Source of the DNA: Cohnella fermenti
Lineage (GTDB): Bacteria > Bacillota > Bacilli > Paenibacillales > Paenibacillaceae
Reading direction: 5' to 3'
NCBI RefSeq assembly: GCF_004801405.1
Contig: NZ_SSOB01000043.1
Span: forward strand, 1-64,000
DNA: 64,000 nucleotides
Shown here: piece by piece, positions 9,312-16,928 of the stretch
Position numbering within the stretch: position 1 is the first letter of the stretch
How the letters are laid out: each line of letters begins with the position of its first letter
Made by a program: the position numbers and the translations under genes
Notes under the pieces: model-generated
The model's input: only the letters and a program-made list of their open reading frames with translations
Told to the model about the DNA's origin: nothing
The model's database searches: none

Positions 9312-9484
9312 AAAATCACATTGGCGCAGCGCGATACCGGGCAGTTGGAGCGATTCTATGTGAAAAATAGCGTACATAGAGGAAATCCCGGTTCGAGTTG
9401 CCGTATGTATGTTAAAAACCGCATAAAACGTCCGGATTCCCGCCAATCCAAGCCAATGAATGTGAGAAAGCGCATAAAATCGCA
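9301..9484 (+). repeat. four-palindrome 51-52 bp phased element, copy A
   Basis: Four hairpin cores lie at about 9307-9322, 9358-9378, 9405-9426 and 9459-9477, their A-tracts starting at 9311, 9363, 9414 and about 9465, i.e. 51-52 bp apart. The first is a perfect ATGTGA-AAAA-TCACAT. In the second and third the sequence has changed so that TAGCGTACATA can pair with TATGTATGTTA (two G-U pairs). The ends (AATTTATGTGA and GCATAAAATCGC) are imperfect inverted repeats. Five further copies occur in the window. Confidence 0.85.
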
Positions 9485-9753
9485 AAGGACATCGGGGACC
9501 GATGACATCGGCGCGGAGGTGCGGCGAACATCGGGGGGCTGCGAACATCAAGGTGCGGCGAGCATCAGGTGTATGCGAACATCAGAGGCCTGTCATGCGA
9601 ACGTGCGGAACGTGCGCTTGGCACATCCTCTGCAAGCAAGCTGCCGACCTGCAGCCCCTCCGGCCTCCCCAGTCCCTCCAGCCCCTCCGGCTCCGGTACG
9701 GCCCCTCCGATATTTCCCTTGTCCAATCGAGCGAAAATAGTCAAGAATCCAAG
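9485..9753. repeat. degenerate simple repeats, no gene
   Basis: After element A the sequence consists of degenerate TGCGAACATC-like units (to about 9610) and then CCCCTCCGG-like units (about 9650-9715). Open frames through it are low-complexity and lack ribosome-binding sites. I see no gene here. Confidence 0.6.
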
Positions 9754-9782
9754 TTGCCAGAACATAAGATGGAGTATAAGAT
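9754..9782 (+). promoter_or_regulatory. weak candidate promoter
   Basis: TTGCCA (9754-9759) and TAAGAT (9777-9782) are 17 bp apart, about 75 bases before the next coding region. The match is only moderate. Confidence 0.35.
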
Positions 9783-9859
9783 AGAGGTAAGAACAAATAT
9801 TCTGAACATTCGGTCAACAACTCGAGCCGCGCGTCAAGTGCAGGATGGGGGGGATGGCC

Positions 9860-10456
9860 GTGAATCGGAGCCACGAGGTGGAATACTGCAACCTGGAACT
9901 TCGCTTCGATCGCAAGCAGCTTCAGAATTTGATTCGAGGGCTCATCTCTGAAGGCTACTCCTTGTACTGGAATGAGAACGATCAGCAGTTTCTCATCTCC
10001 GTTCGAACGGGACGCAAGCTGCTTAAGCTCCGATTCCAGCGGTCATCGAACCGGTACAAGATGGTCGGCGACTATGTCGTCAAGGATGAGAAGTTGTCGC
10101 TCTGGATCGAGAAGCTGATCAACGACTCCAGAGGCCATGCAATCGTCAAGAGGTTTCGCGACCGTCAGGTGCTGATCGAGAACATCATGTTCGGAGAAAT
10201 TATTCGTCTCGTGGAGGTGTCAGGCATGGAACATCGGATCATTTTCCAGAAGCGTCCTCAAATTACGGTAGAAGATATGGTTCAGGCGTTCAAGTCGAAG
10301 AGAGCGGAACTTCGGGCGGGCGTTCTTCGTCTCGAGGTCGATTATGAGCTGGCTGTCCTCCATGAGGCATTGCAGCTCGGTCAGACCGAAGAAGCCGAGA
10401 AGAGCAAGGTTCGGCTGGAGGATATGCGCAAGGAGATGCTCCTGCTGGAATTGTAG
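9860..10456 (+). CDS. conserved-looking protein of unknown function
   Basis: A protein of about 198 residues that I do not recognise. It has no signal peptide or membrane helix. The N-terminal part (VEYCNLELRFDRKQLQNLI...EGYSLYWNENDQQFLI) alternates like a beta sheet. The C-terminal 60 residues are a charged amphipathic helix (LRLEVDYELAVLHEALQLGQ, then EEAEKSKVRLEDMRKEMLLLEL). The start is ambiguous: ATG 9845, ATG 9854 and GTG 9860 are in frame, and the G-run at 9848-9853 best fits as ribosome-binding site for GTG 9860. It has its own terminator. Confidence 0.75.
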   Translation: MNRSHEVEYCNLELRFDRKQLQNLIRGLISEGYSLYWNENDQQFLISVRTGRKLLKLRFQRSSNRYKMVGDYVVKDEKLSLWIEKLINDSRGHAIVKRFRDRQVLIENIMFGEIIRLVEVSGMEHRIIFQKRPQITVEDMVQAFKSKRAELRAGVLRLEVDYELAVLHEALQLGQTEEAEKSKVRLEDMRKEMLLLEL

Positions 10457-10493
10457 CCGCACGCGCTTCCGTTACGTCCCATACAACTATTTG

Positions 10494-10516
10494 GCGCCCT
10501 TCGGGGCGCTTTTTCG
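10494..10516 (+). terminator. intrinsic terminator
   Basis: GCGCCC-TTCG-GGGCGC (10494-10509) with a stable UUCG tetraloop, followed by TTTTTC. Confidence 0.85.
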
Positions 10517-10533
10517 TCGTCGTCATTTCGTTG

Positions 10534-10561
10534 TTGAAGAAAAAAGCGATTTCGATATAAT
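10534..10561 (+). promoter_or_regulatory. sigma-A promoter of the GDSL hydrolase gene
   Basis: TTGAAG (10534-10539), 16 bp, perfect TATAAT (10556-10561); the ribosome-binding site follows at 10581. Confidence 0.65.
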
Positions 10562-10594
10562 GGTAGCAGTTGGTTAAGTGGGGGGAGAATGAGG

Positions 10595-11239
10595 ATGAGA
10601 CTGGAACAAAGGGACAAGCTGCTGTTTATCGGGGATTCCATTACGGATTGCGAACGCAGTCCGGATGGGGAAGGGTTGTTCGGCGCACTTGGGAAGGGGT
10701 ACGTATCGGTCGTCGACGGCCTGCTGCAATCCGCTTACCCGGAATTGGGCATTCGGGTCGTGAACAAGGGCACCAGCGGCAACACGGTACGCGACCTGGA
10801 CGCGCGCTGGCAGACGGACGTGCTGGATCAGAAGCCGGACTGGCTGTCGATCATGATCGGCACGAACGACGTGTGGCGGCAATTCGACCTGCCGTACAAG
10901 ACGGAATCGCACGTGTACCTGGACGAGTACAAGGCGAAGCTGGAAGAGCTGGTCGTCCGGACGAAGGAAGGCGTCAAGGGCATCGTCTTGATGACGCCGT
11001 TCTACTTGGAGCCGAACAAGTCGGATGCGATGCGGGCGACGATGGATCTGTACGGGGAAGCGGTTCGCACCATCGCGGCCAAGCACGGAACGCTGTTCGT
11101 GGATACGCAGGCGGAGTTCGACCGGATTCTGGAGCATATCTACCCGGCGACGATCGCCTGGGACCGCGTTCACCCGAGCATGGTCGGGCACGTCGCGCTG
11201 GCGCGGGCATTCCTGAAGGCGGTCGGGTTCGACCGATAA
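10595..11239 (+). CDS. SGNH/GDSL-family hydrolase
   Basis: A 214-residue cytosolic lipase/esterase-type hydrolase. The four SGNH blocks are visible: GDSITD (nucleophile Ser) near residue 14, the Gly of KGTSGNT, the GTNDVW block (Asn), and DRVHPS near residue 192 with the catalytic Asp and His. ATG at 10595 is chosen over ATG 10589 because GGGGGAG ends only one base before the latter. No signal peptide is present, so it acts inside the cell, perhaps on acyl or acetyl esters; the substrate is unknown. Confidence 0.85.
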   Translation: MRLEQRDKLLFIGDSITDCERSPDGEGLFGALGKGYVSVVDGLLQSAYPELGIRVVNKGTSGNTVRDLDARWQTDVLDQKPDWLSIMIGTNDVWRQFDLPYKTESHVYLDEYKAKLEELVVRTKEGVKGIVLMTPFYLEPNKSDAMRATMDLYGEAVRTIAAKHGTLFVDTQAEFDRILEHIYPATIAWDRVHPSMVGHVALARAFLKAVGFDR

Positions 11240-11361
11240 CGGGCGTTTGGTGTCGAGCGGGCGGGTTTGCTGTTGAAAAAGAAGGTTTTCATGTGTTGGC
11301 AAAATAGAGTACAATAGGCATATTGCGTGCAAAAAAGACTGTCAAAAGGATGAAGCGAAAA

Positions 11362-12777
11362 ATGTCTAAAGCAAACATCGGAGTTGTCGGCATGGCCGTC
11401 ATGGGACGGAACCTTGCCTTGAACATTGAAAGCCGCGGGTATTCGGTTGCCGTGTACAACCGTTCGCGCGAGAAGACGGACGATCTGCTGAACACGGAAG
11501 GCAAGGGCAAGAACCTCGTGCCGACCTACTCCGTAGAGGAATTCGTTCAATCGCTCGAAGTTCCGCGCAAGATTCTGATCATGGTGCAAGCCGGCTCCGG
11601 CACGGATGCGACGATTGAATCGCTGACTCCATTCCTCGACAAGGGCGACATCATTATCGACGGCGGCAACGCGTACTTCCCGGACACCCAGCGCCGCAGC
11701 CGCGAGCTGACGGAGCAGGGCTTCAACTTCATCGGAACCGGCGTATCCGGCGGCGAAGAAGGCGCGCTGAAGGGCCCCTCGATCATGCCGGGCGGACCGG
11801 AAGCGGCTTACAAGCTCGTTGAGCCGATTCTGACGGGAATCTCCGCGAAGGTGAACGGCGACCCTTGCTGCACATACATCGGACCGGACGGCGCGGGCCA
11901 CTACGTCAAGATGGTCCATAACGGCATCGAATACGGCGACATGCAGCTCATCTGCGAGGCTTACCAATTGATGAAGGATGTGCTGGGCGTCTCGACGGAC
12001 GAGCTGCACGAGATTTTCGGCGAATGGAACAAGGGCGAGCTCGACAGCTACCTGATCGAGATTACGACCGACATCTTCTCCAAGAAGGACCCGGAGACGG
12101 GCAAGGCGATGGTCGACGTCATCCTCGATTCCGCCGGCCAGAAGGGCACGGGCAAGTGGACGAGCCAAAGCTCGCTCGACCTGGGCGTTCCGCTGTCGAT
12201 CATCACCGAGTCCGTGTTCTCCCGCTTCCTGTCCGCGATGAAGGAAGAGCGCGTCGCCGCGAGCAAGGTGCTGAAGGGGCCGAAGACGTCCGCGTTCGCA
12301 GGAGACAAGGCCGAATTCATCGAGAAGGTTCGCAAGGCGCTGTTCGCGAGCAAGATTTGCTCCTATGCTCAAGGCTTCGCACAGATGCGCGCCGCTTCCG
12401 ACGAGTATAACTGGAACCTTCAATACGGCAACATCGCGATGATCTTCCGCGGCGGCTGCATCATCCGCGCCCGCTTCCTGCAGAACATCAAGGATGCGTA
12501 CGATCGCGACCCGGGCCTGCGCAACCTGCTCTTGGACGAGTACTTCAAGGGCGTCGTCGAATCCTATCAGGACGCATGGCGCGACGTCGTGGCGACGGCG
12601 GTCCGTTACGGCATCCCGGTTCCGTCGTTCGCGAGCGCGCTCGCTTACTACGACAGCTATCGCTCCGAGCGTCTGCCGGCTAACCTGCTGCAAGCTCAGC
12701 GCGACTACTTCGGCGCTCATACGTTCAAGCGTCTGGACAAGGAAGGCACGTTCCATCACAACTGGATGGAAGCCTAA
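11362..12777 (+). CDS. gndA: 6-phosphogluconate dehydrogenase, decarboxylating (NADP-type)
   Basis: Oxidises 6-phosphogluconate to ribulose 5-phosphate and CO2 in the pentose phosphate pathway. The 471-residue length is that of the NADP-dependent form. The Rossmann motif [15 protein letters not shown] opens the protein; the substrate block [10 protein letters not shown] and the catalytic block [13 protein letters not shown] (catalytic Lys) follow, and the C-terminal tail [17 protein letters not shown] reaches into the partner subunit in known structures. ATG 11362 has AAAAGGA about 11 bases upstream. It follows the GDSL gene by 122 bases with a possible TACAAT at 11310, so it is probably transcribed separately. 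Confidence 0.95.
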   Translation: MSKANIGVVGMAVMGRNLALNIESRGYSVAVYNRSREKTDDLLNTEGKGKNLVPTYSVEEFVQSLEVPRKILIMVQAGSGTDATIESLTPFLDKGDIIIDGGNAYFPDTQRRSRELTEQGFNFIGTGVSGGEEGALKGPSIMPGGPEAAYKLVEPILTGISAKVNGDPCCTYIGPDGAGHYVKMVHNGIEYGDMQLICEAYQLMKDVLGVSTDELHEIFGEWNKGELDSYLIEITTDIFSKKDPETGKAMVDVILDSAGQKGTGKWTSQSSLDLGVPLSIITESVFSRFLSAMKEERVAASKVLKGPKTSAFAGDKAEFIEKVRKALFASKICSYAQGFAQMRAASDEYNWNLQYGNIAMIFRGGCIIRARFLQNIKDAYDRDPGLRNLLLDEYFKGVVESYQDAWRDVVATAVRYGIPVPSFASALAYYDSYRSERLPANLLQAQRDYFGAHTFKRLDKEGTFHHNWMEA

Positions 12778-12809
12778 GCGGTTCGTTGCTTGCAGAATGC
12801 AAGACTCAT

Positions 12810-13121
12810 TCAGGGGAGCGTGTCCCGAAGCAGGGCGCGCAAGTGCTCCGCGTCTTCGCCGCATAAGCTCTGCCGGTTGAGCAGCCGCATGGCGACCCCG
12901 GCATAGGCGGCGAAGTGCGCAAGCAGCCGTGGCCGATCGAGCCCCGACCATTCGGGCGCTCCTTCGGCCACTTTTCTTTTAATGTAGTCGAGCGCCCAGA
13001 TAAGATCCCCCCGGCACACCGGATAAGACGGATCGAGCAGGCGGCTAAGCGTCGGGGGCGCGAGTGCAGGCACGGCGCCGGGATCGGAGCGGTCGGAAGA
13101 GAAGGCGGGCGGAACGTCCAT
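12810..13121 (-). CDS. small protein of unknown function
   Basis: About 103 residues, not recognised. It has a proline-rich first third and then a helical part (DLIWALDYIKRKVAEG, then LLAHFAAYAGVAMRLLNRQ). AGAGGTG lies nine bases before ATG 13121 and directly touches the in-frame GTG/ATG at 13133/13130, so 13121 is preferred. It is convergent with gndA. The amino-acid composition is plausible for a real protein and no comparable frame competes, but function is unknown. Confidence 0.6.
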   Translation of the reverse strand: MDVPPAFSSDRSDPGAVPALAPPTLSRLLDPSYPVCRGDLIWALDYIKRKVAEGAPEWSGLDRPRLLAHFAAYAGVAMRLLNRQSLCGEDAEHLRALLRDTLP

Positions 13122-13258
13122 CTTGTCCATCACCTCTGCAGAGAAGGGTCTGTTATCACCTTACGGGCCTCCGGGCTTTTTTATGCCAACCTCCGCCTTA
13201 GCCTTGTTGTTATATGCTATTATTATGGAATCCTTATAGAAGAAGCGGAGGACAAGCG

Positions 13259-13780
13259 TTGGACGCTCGCAGCAAGCGAAGGAACATTATCGTCGTGGGG
13301 TTCATGGGAACGGGCAAGTCCACCGTCAGCAAGCTGCTGGCGGAGAAGCTCGGCTGGAGCCGCTTGGATACCGACGAGGAGATTGTGAGATTGGCGGGGA
13401 AGAGCATTCCCGAGATCTTCGCCGACGAAGGGGAGGACCGCTTCCGCGACCTCGAGAGCCGAGTGCTGGAGACGGTTCTGGCCGGAGATCGGCAGATCGT
13501 CGCTACGGGGGGCGGAGCGGTGCTGCGGGAGCAGAACCGGCGTCTGATGCTGGCGGAAGGCTGGGTCGTCTCCCTGACGGCGAGCCGCCAGAGCCTGCTC
13601 GAACGAGTAACGGCAGGCGCGGCGGCGGGGACGCGTCCCTTGCTTGAGGGAGACGCCGTGGAGAGGATCGATACGCTGCTTGCCGGGCGCAAGCACGCTT
13701 ACGACTTCGCGCATGCGACGATCGACACCTCCCGCAGAACTCCGGAGCAGATCGCGAGCATGCTTGTTCGCTGGGTGTGA
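13259..13780 (+). CDS. aroK: shikimate kinase
   Basis: Phosphorylates shikimate to shikimate 3-phosphate with ATP. 173 residues with the P-loop GFMGTGKST near residue 13, the shikimate-binding DTDEEI block (Asp), the DRFRDLES block (Arg), the ATGGGAVL block, and the lid Arg in GTRPLLEG. A TTG at 13259 is the start: GGAGGA lies six bases upstream and the protein then has family length. The EPSP synthase gene of the same pathway follows after a small opposite-strand gene. Confidence 0.92.
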   Translation: MDARSKRRNIIVVGFMGTGKSTVSKLLAEKLGWSRLDTDEEIVRLAGKSIPEIFADEGEDRFRDLESRVLETVLAGDRQIVATGGGAVLREQNRRLMLAEGWVVSLTASRQSLLERVTAGAAAGTRPLLEGDAVERIDTLLAGRKHAYDFAHATIDTSRRTPEQIASMLVRWV

Positions 13781-13811
13781 CGGCGCCGATAAGCGGCCGT
13801 TAAAGCGTTCG

Positions 13812-14114
13812 TTACAGCATATCCCAGGCGAGCATGCCGCCCTGCATGTTGACCAGCTTCCCGAAGCCCTGGGCGGCCAGATACTCGCACACCCTTCCGC
13901 TGCGATTGCCGCTGCGGCAGATGAAGATGACCTCTTCGTCCTTCGGAATCTCGTCCTGGCGATCGGGAATGGTGCCCATCGGGATGTGGACGGCTCCTTC
14001 GATCATGCCGTAAGCGACCTCGTCGTCTTCGCGGACGTCAATCAGATGAAGCTTCTCTCCCGCGTCGATGCGGGCCTTTAATTCGTCTACCGCAATTACT
14101 TCGTATGAATTCAT
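13812..14114 (-). CDS. single-domain rhodanese-like sulfurtransferase
   Basis: A 100-residue single rhodanese domain: LIDVREDDEVAYGMIEGAVHIP in the first half and the active-site loop ICRSGNRSG with the catalytic Cys near residue 66. Such proteins carry persulfide sulfur; in Bacillales similar ones take part in sulfur transfer or detoxification. ATG 14114 has AAGGGAG eight bases upstream; the GTG at 14123 overlaps that site. It sits on the opposite strand between aroK and aroA. Confidence 0.88.
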   Translation of the reverse strand: MNSYEVIAVDELKARIDAGEKLHLIDVREDDEVAYGMIEGAVHIPMGTIPDRQDEIPKDEEVIFICRSGNRSGRVCEYLAAQGFGKLVNMQGGMLAWDML

Positions 14115-14233
14115 GGGGCACACTCCCTTGATCGAATAAAATCATCATAATGAAACGTCGGCAGAGCTGTCAAATCACCGCTCGGGAGGGCGTTATCCCT
14201 CTATCTACACTAACTTAAGGAGCGTTAACCGCA

Positions 14234-15526
14234 ATGGATATGATCGTAACCCCTACGGGCAAGCTTCAAGGCGAAATCCAAGCCCTCTCTTCGAAAAATT
14301 ACACGACCCGCTACCTGCTCGTCGCCGCGCTCGCGGAAGGCACAAGCACCATCCGCTATCCGGCGCACAGCGAGGACAGCGACGCGATTCGCCGTTGTAT
14401 TCGGGATCTCGGGGCGATCGTGGAGGAGGACGACGAGAAGATCGTCATCACCGGATTCGGGCGCCATCCGTTCCCGGCCAAGCAGCTCAACGTGGGCAAT
14501 GCAGGGGCGGTGCTTCGCTTCCTGATGTCCATCGCGGCGTTCCTGCCGGAAGTGACCTTCGTCAATACGTACCCGCTCTCTCTCGGCAAGCGTCCGCACG
14601 ACGATCTGATCACGGCGCTGCAGAGCATGGGAGTCGAAGTGGAGCACCATAACGGCCGCCTGCCGATCACGATTCGCGGCGGCAATCCGCGCGGCGGCAA
14701 GATCCAGGTGTCGGGCAGCGTCAGCTCGCAGTTCCTCAGCTCGCTTCTGTTCCTCGCGCCGCTCCTCGACGAGGACAGCGAGATCGAGGTGCTGAACGAC
14801 CTGAAGTCGAAGGTCGTCATCGGCCAGACGCTGGAAGTGATGCGTCAAGCGGGCATCGTCGTCGAAGCTTCCGACGACCTGATGCACTACAAGGTGCCCG
14901 GACGGCAGAAGTACTTGGCGCAGACGTATACGGTGCAGGGGGACTACCCGGGCTCGGCGGCCATTCTGGCCGCGGCCGCAGTGACCGACTCGGACGTGAC
15001 CGTGCATCGCCTGTACGAGGACAGCAAGCAGGGCGAGCGCGCCGTCGTCGACGTGCTCCGCGCCATGAACGTAGACCTGACCCACGAGAACGGCGTCGTT
15101 CGCGTTCGGGGCAACGGCAAGCTGACCGCCGGCGAATTCGACGGCGACGAATTCACCGACGGCGTGCTCGCGATGGTAGCGGCGGCCGTGTTCGCGGAAG
15201 GAACGTCCCGCTTCTACAACGTCGAGAACCTTCGGTACAAGGAATGCGATCGCATCACCGACTACCTGACCGAGCTTCGCAAGGCCGGGGCGAACGTGGA
15301 GGAGAAGCGCGACGAGATCATCGTCCACGGTCGTCCGGAAGGCTTGGAGGGCGGCGTCGAGATCGATGCGCACTTCGATCATCGCGTCATCATGGCGCTC
15401 ACGATCGTCGGCCTGCGCTCCAAGCAGCCGATCCGCATCAAGGAAGCGCATCATGTCGCCAAGTCGTACCCGAACTACTTCGATCATCTGCTCGCGCTTG
15501 GAGCGCAGGTCGAATGGGTAAAATAA
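14234..15526 (+). CDS. aroA: divergent 3-phosphoshikimate 1-carboxyvinyltransferase (EPSP synthase)
   Basis: Transfers enolpyruvate from PEP to shikimate 3-phosphate, the step after shikimate kinase. The 430-residue protein has the two-domain alternating repeat of the family and keeps most catalytic residues (E. coli numbering): Lys22 and Arg27 (SSKNYTTRY), Arg124 (GKRPHDD), Ser169-Ser170-Gln171 (SVSSQFL), Asp313 (EFTDGV), the KECDR block for Lys340/Glu341/Arg344, Arg386 (DHRV) and Lys411 (HHVAKSYP). The glyphosate-contact loop is altered: NAGAVLRFL replaces NAGTAMRPL. ATG 14234 follows AAGGAGCG. The gene for a CoA-binding protein follows after 39 bases. Confidence 0.88.
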   Translation: MDMIVTPTGKLQGEIQALSSKNYTTRYLLVAALAEGTSTIRYPAHSEDSDAIRRCIRDLGAIVEEDDEKIVITGFGRHPFPAKQLNVGNAGAVLRFLMSIAAFLPEVTFVNTYPLSLGKRPHDDLITALQSMGVEVEHHNGRLPITIRGGNPRGGKIQVSGSVSSQFLSSLLFLAPLLDEDSEIEVLNDLKSKVVIGQTLEVMRQAGIVVEASDDLMHYKVPGRQKYLAQTYTVQGDYPGSAAILAAAAVTDSDVTVHRLYEDSKQGERAVVDVLRAMNVDLTHENGVVRVRGNGKLTAGEFDGDEFTDGVLAMVAAAVFAEGTSRFYNVENLRYKECDRITDYLTELRKAGANVEEKRDEIIVHGRPEGLEGGVEIDAHFDHRVIMALTIVGLRSKQPIRIKEAHHVAKSYPNYFDHLLALGAQVEWVK

Positions 15527-15565
15527 GGAATCGAATCTTAACGATGTCTTAGGAGGCTGAAGAGA

Positions 15566-15991
15566 ATGGCATTCTCGAATCCGTCCAGGGAACAGATCAA
15601 GGACATCCTTCGGCAATCGCACACCATCGCGGTCGTCGGCCTGTCCGACGACCCGTCCAAGGTGTCGTACATGGTGTCCGAGGCGATGCAGAAGAAGGGC
15701 TACCGGATCATTCCGGTCAACCCGAAGGCGACGAGCATTCTTGGCGAGACCTGCTACGCCAGGCTGCAGGACATTCCGGAGAAGGTCGACATCGTGAACG
15801 TGTTCCGTCGTCCCGAGCACACGCCTCCTATCGCCGAGAGCGCGGTCGAGATCGGCGCGAAGACGCTGTGGCTGCAGCTTGGCATCGCGAATGACGAAGC
15901 GGCGTCGATCGCGGAGCAAGGCGGCTTGCAGGTGATCATGGACCGCTGCATCAAGGTCGAGGATTCGATCCTGCTGCCCAGCGGCAAGTAA
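15566..15991 (+). CDS. CoA-binding domain protein (YccU family)
   Basis: 141 residues forming one Rossmann-type CoA-binding domain: TIAVVGLSDDPSKVSYMVSE at the start, GYRIIPVNPK, DIVNVFRRPEHTPPIAE, and the C-terminal MDRCIKVE. Members bind CoA in a few structures but have no known reaction. GGAGG lies upstream of ATG 15566, and the gene probably shares a transcript with aroA. Confidence 0.88.
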   Translation: MAFSNPSREQIKDILRQSHTIAVVGLSDDPSKVSYMVSEAMQKKGYRIIPVNPKATSILGETCYARLQDIPEKVDIVNVFRRPEHTPPIAESAVEIGAKTLWLQLGIANDEAASIAEQGGLQVIMDRCIKVEDSILLPSGK

Positions 15992-16001
15992 ACCAAGCGG
16001 A

Positions 16002-16065
16002 AGAGCGGGAAGCGCGGCCTGTTCCGGATGTTCAACGCAAGGGCGGGACCGCGCCGCTTTTTCTT
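16002..16065 (+). terminator. possible terminator
   Basis: GCGCGG (16012-16017) can pair with CCGCGC (16049-16054), followed by a T-rich stretch (CTTTTTCTTTG). The loop is long and the stem interrupted, so this is tentative. Confidence 0.35.
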
Positions 16066-16173
16066 TGTGCCTATAGGCGCATCCTATTAAGCGGATCGGT
16101 TTTATATATTTCCTATCCTTTCGTTCTCTTGCTACACTGAGAGAAATTCAGCGCCGGGAAGGGAAGGATAACC

Positions 16174-16893
16174 ATGAACGACAAAGTGAAGGCTCAATTC
16201 GATGCTGCGGCACGAGAGTACGACCGCGAGCGAAGGCAACTGATTCCGTGCTTCGACGACTTCTACGGAACGGCCGTATCGCTTGTTCAATCGGATAAGG
16301 ATAATCTCTCGATTCTCGATGTCGGAGCGGGCACGGGACTGCTCACCTCCTTCCTGCTGCCCCTCTATCCGAACGCGAGCTACACCTTGATCGACTTCAG
16401 CGAGAAGATGCTGGATCAAGCGAGGGAGCGCTTCGCGGGAACGGGAGCGAACATTCGTTACGCAACCGGCGACTACCTGGCTTACCCGTTCGAGGAGAAA
16501 TTCGATTGGATCGTGTCTTCGCTGTCCATCCATCATCTGGCCGACGAGGAGAAGAGACGCTTGTTCGCCAAGCTTCATGCGCTGACGAACGAGGGAGGAG
16601 GGTTCGTGAACGCGGACCAGGCGGCGGGCGAGTCGCCATTCTTCGAGCGGCTGTACGACCGGCGCTGGGAAGAGAGCGTTGCGCAGAGCGGTCTCGCAAC
16701 TTCGGCGATCGAGGCTTCCAAGGAGCGGAGGCTGCAGGACCGGAACGCAAGAGCGCGGGAGCAGGTTCAGTGGCTGAAGCAAGCCGGTTATTCCGAGGCG
16801 GATTGCGTGTTCCGGTTTTATCATTTTGCCGTGTTCTGCGCGCTGAAGCGGAAGGGACCGACAACGGTTTCTTTTGACAAAAAGCGGCTTTAA
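16174..16893 (+). CDS. class I SAM-dependent methyltransferase
   Basis: 239 residues. The SAM-binding motif ILDVGAGTGLLTSFLL lies near residue 47, the acidic residue of motif II in YTLIDFSEKML, the ATGDY block after it, and the IVSSLSIHHL block near residue 115, all as in UbiE/BioC-like methyltransferases. AAGGGAAGGA stands well ahead of ATG 16174. The substrate is unknown. The promoter of the downstream PTS gene begins inside its last codons. Confidence 0.88.
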   Translation: MNDKVKAQFDAAAREYDRERRQLIPCFDDFYGTAVSLVQSDKDNLSILDVGAGTGLLTSFLLPLYPNASYTLIDFSEKMLDQARERFAGTGANIRYATGDYLAYPFEEKFDWIVSSLSIHHLADEEKRRLFAKLHALTNEGGGFVNADQAAGESPFFERLYDRRWEESVAQSGLATSAIEASKERRLQDRNARAREQVQWLKQAGYSEADCVFRFYHFAVFCALKRKGPTTVSFDKKRL

Positions 16894-16903
16894 GTCGTAC
16901 CAT
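16874..16903 (+). promoter_or_regulatory. candidate promoter of the PTS operon
   Basis: Consensus TTGACA (16874-16879), 18 bp, TACCAT (16898-16903), overlapping the 3' end of the methyltransferase gene. AAAGGAGGG follows at 16910. The spacer holds AAAGC-G-GCTTT symmetry. Confidence 0.5.
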
Positions 16904-16928
16904 CGAGAGAAAGGAGGGACTGAGGTTC

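Noticed and set aside
9307-9322. element palindromes as ordinary Crp/Fnr operators
   Set aside because: They occur at gene ends, four per locus, with N4 rather than N6 spacers, and no promoter is positioned for control.
16880-16891. cre site in the PTS promoter
   Set aside because: The AAAGC-G-GCTTT dyad has an odd centre and does not fit the CcpA consensus.
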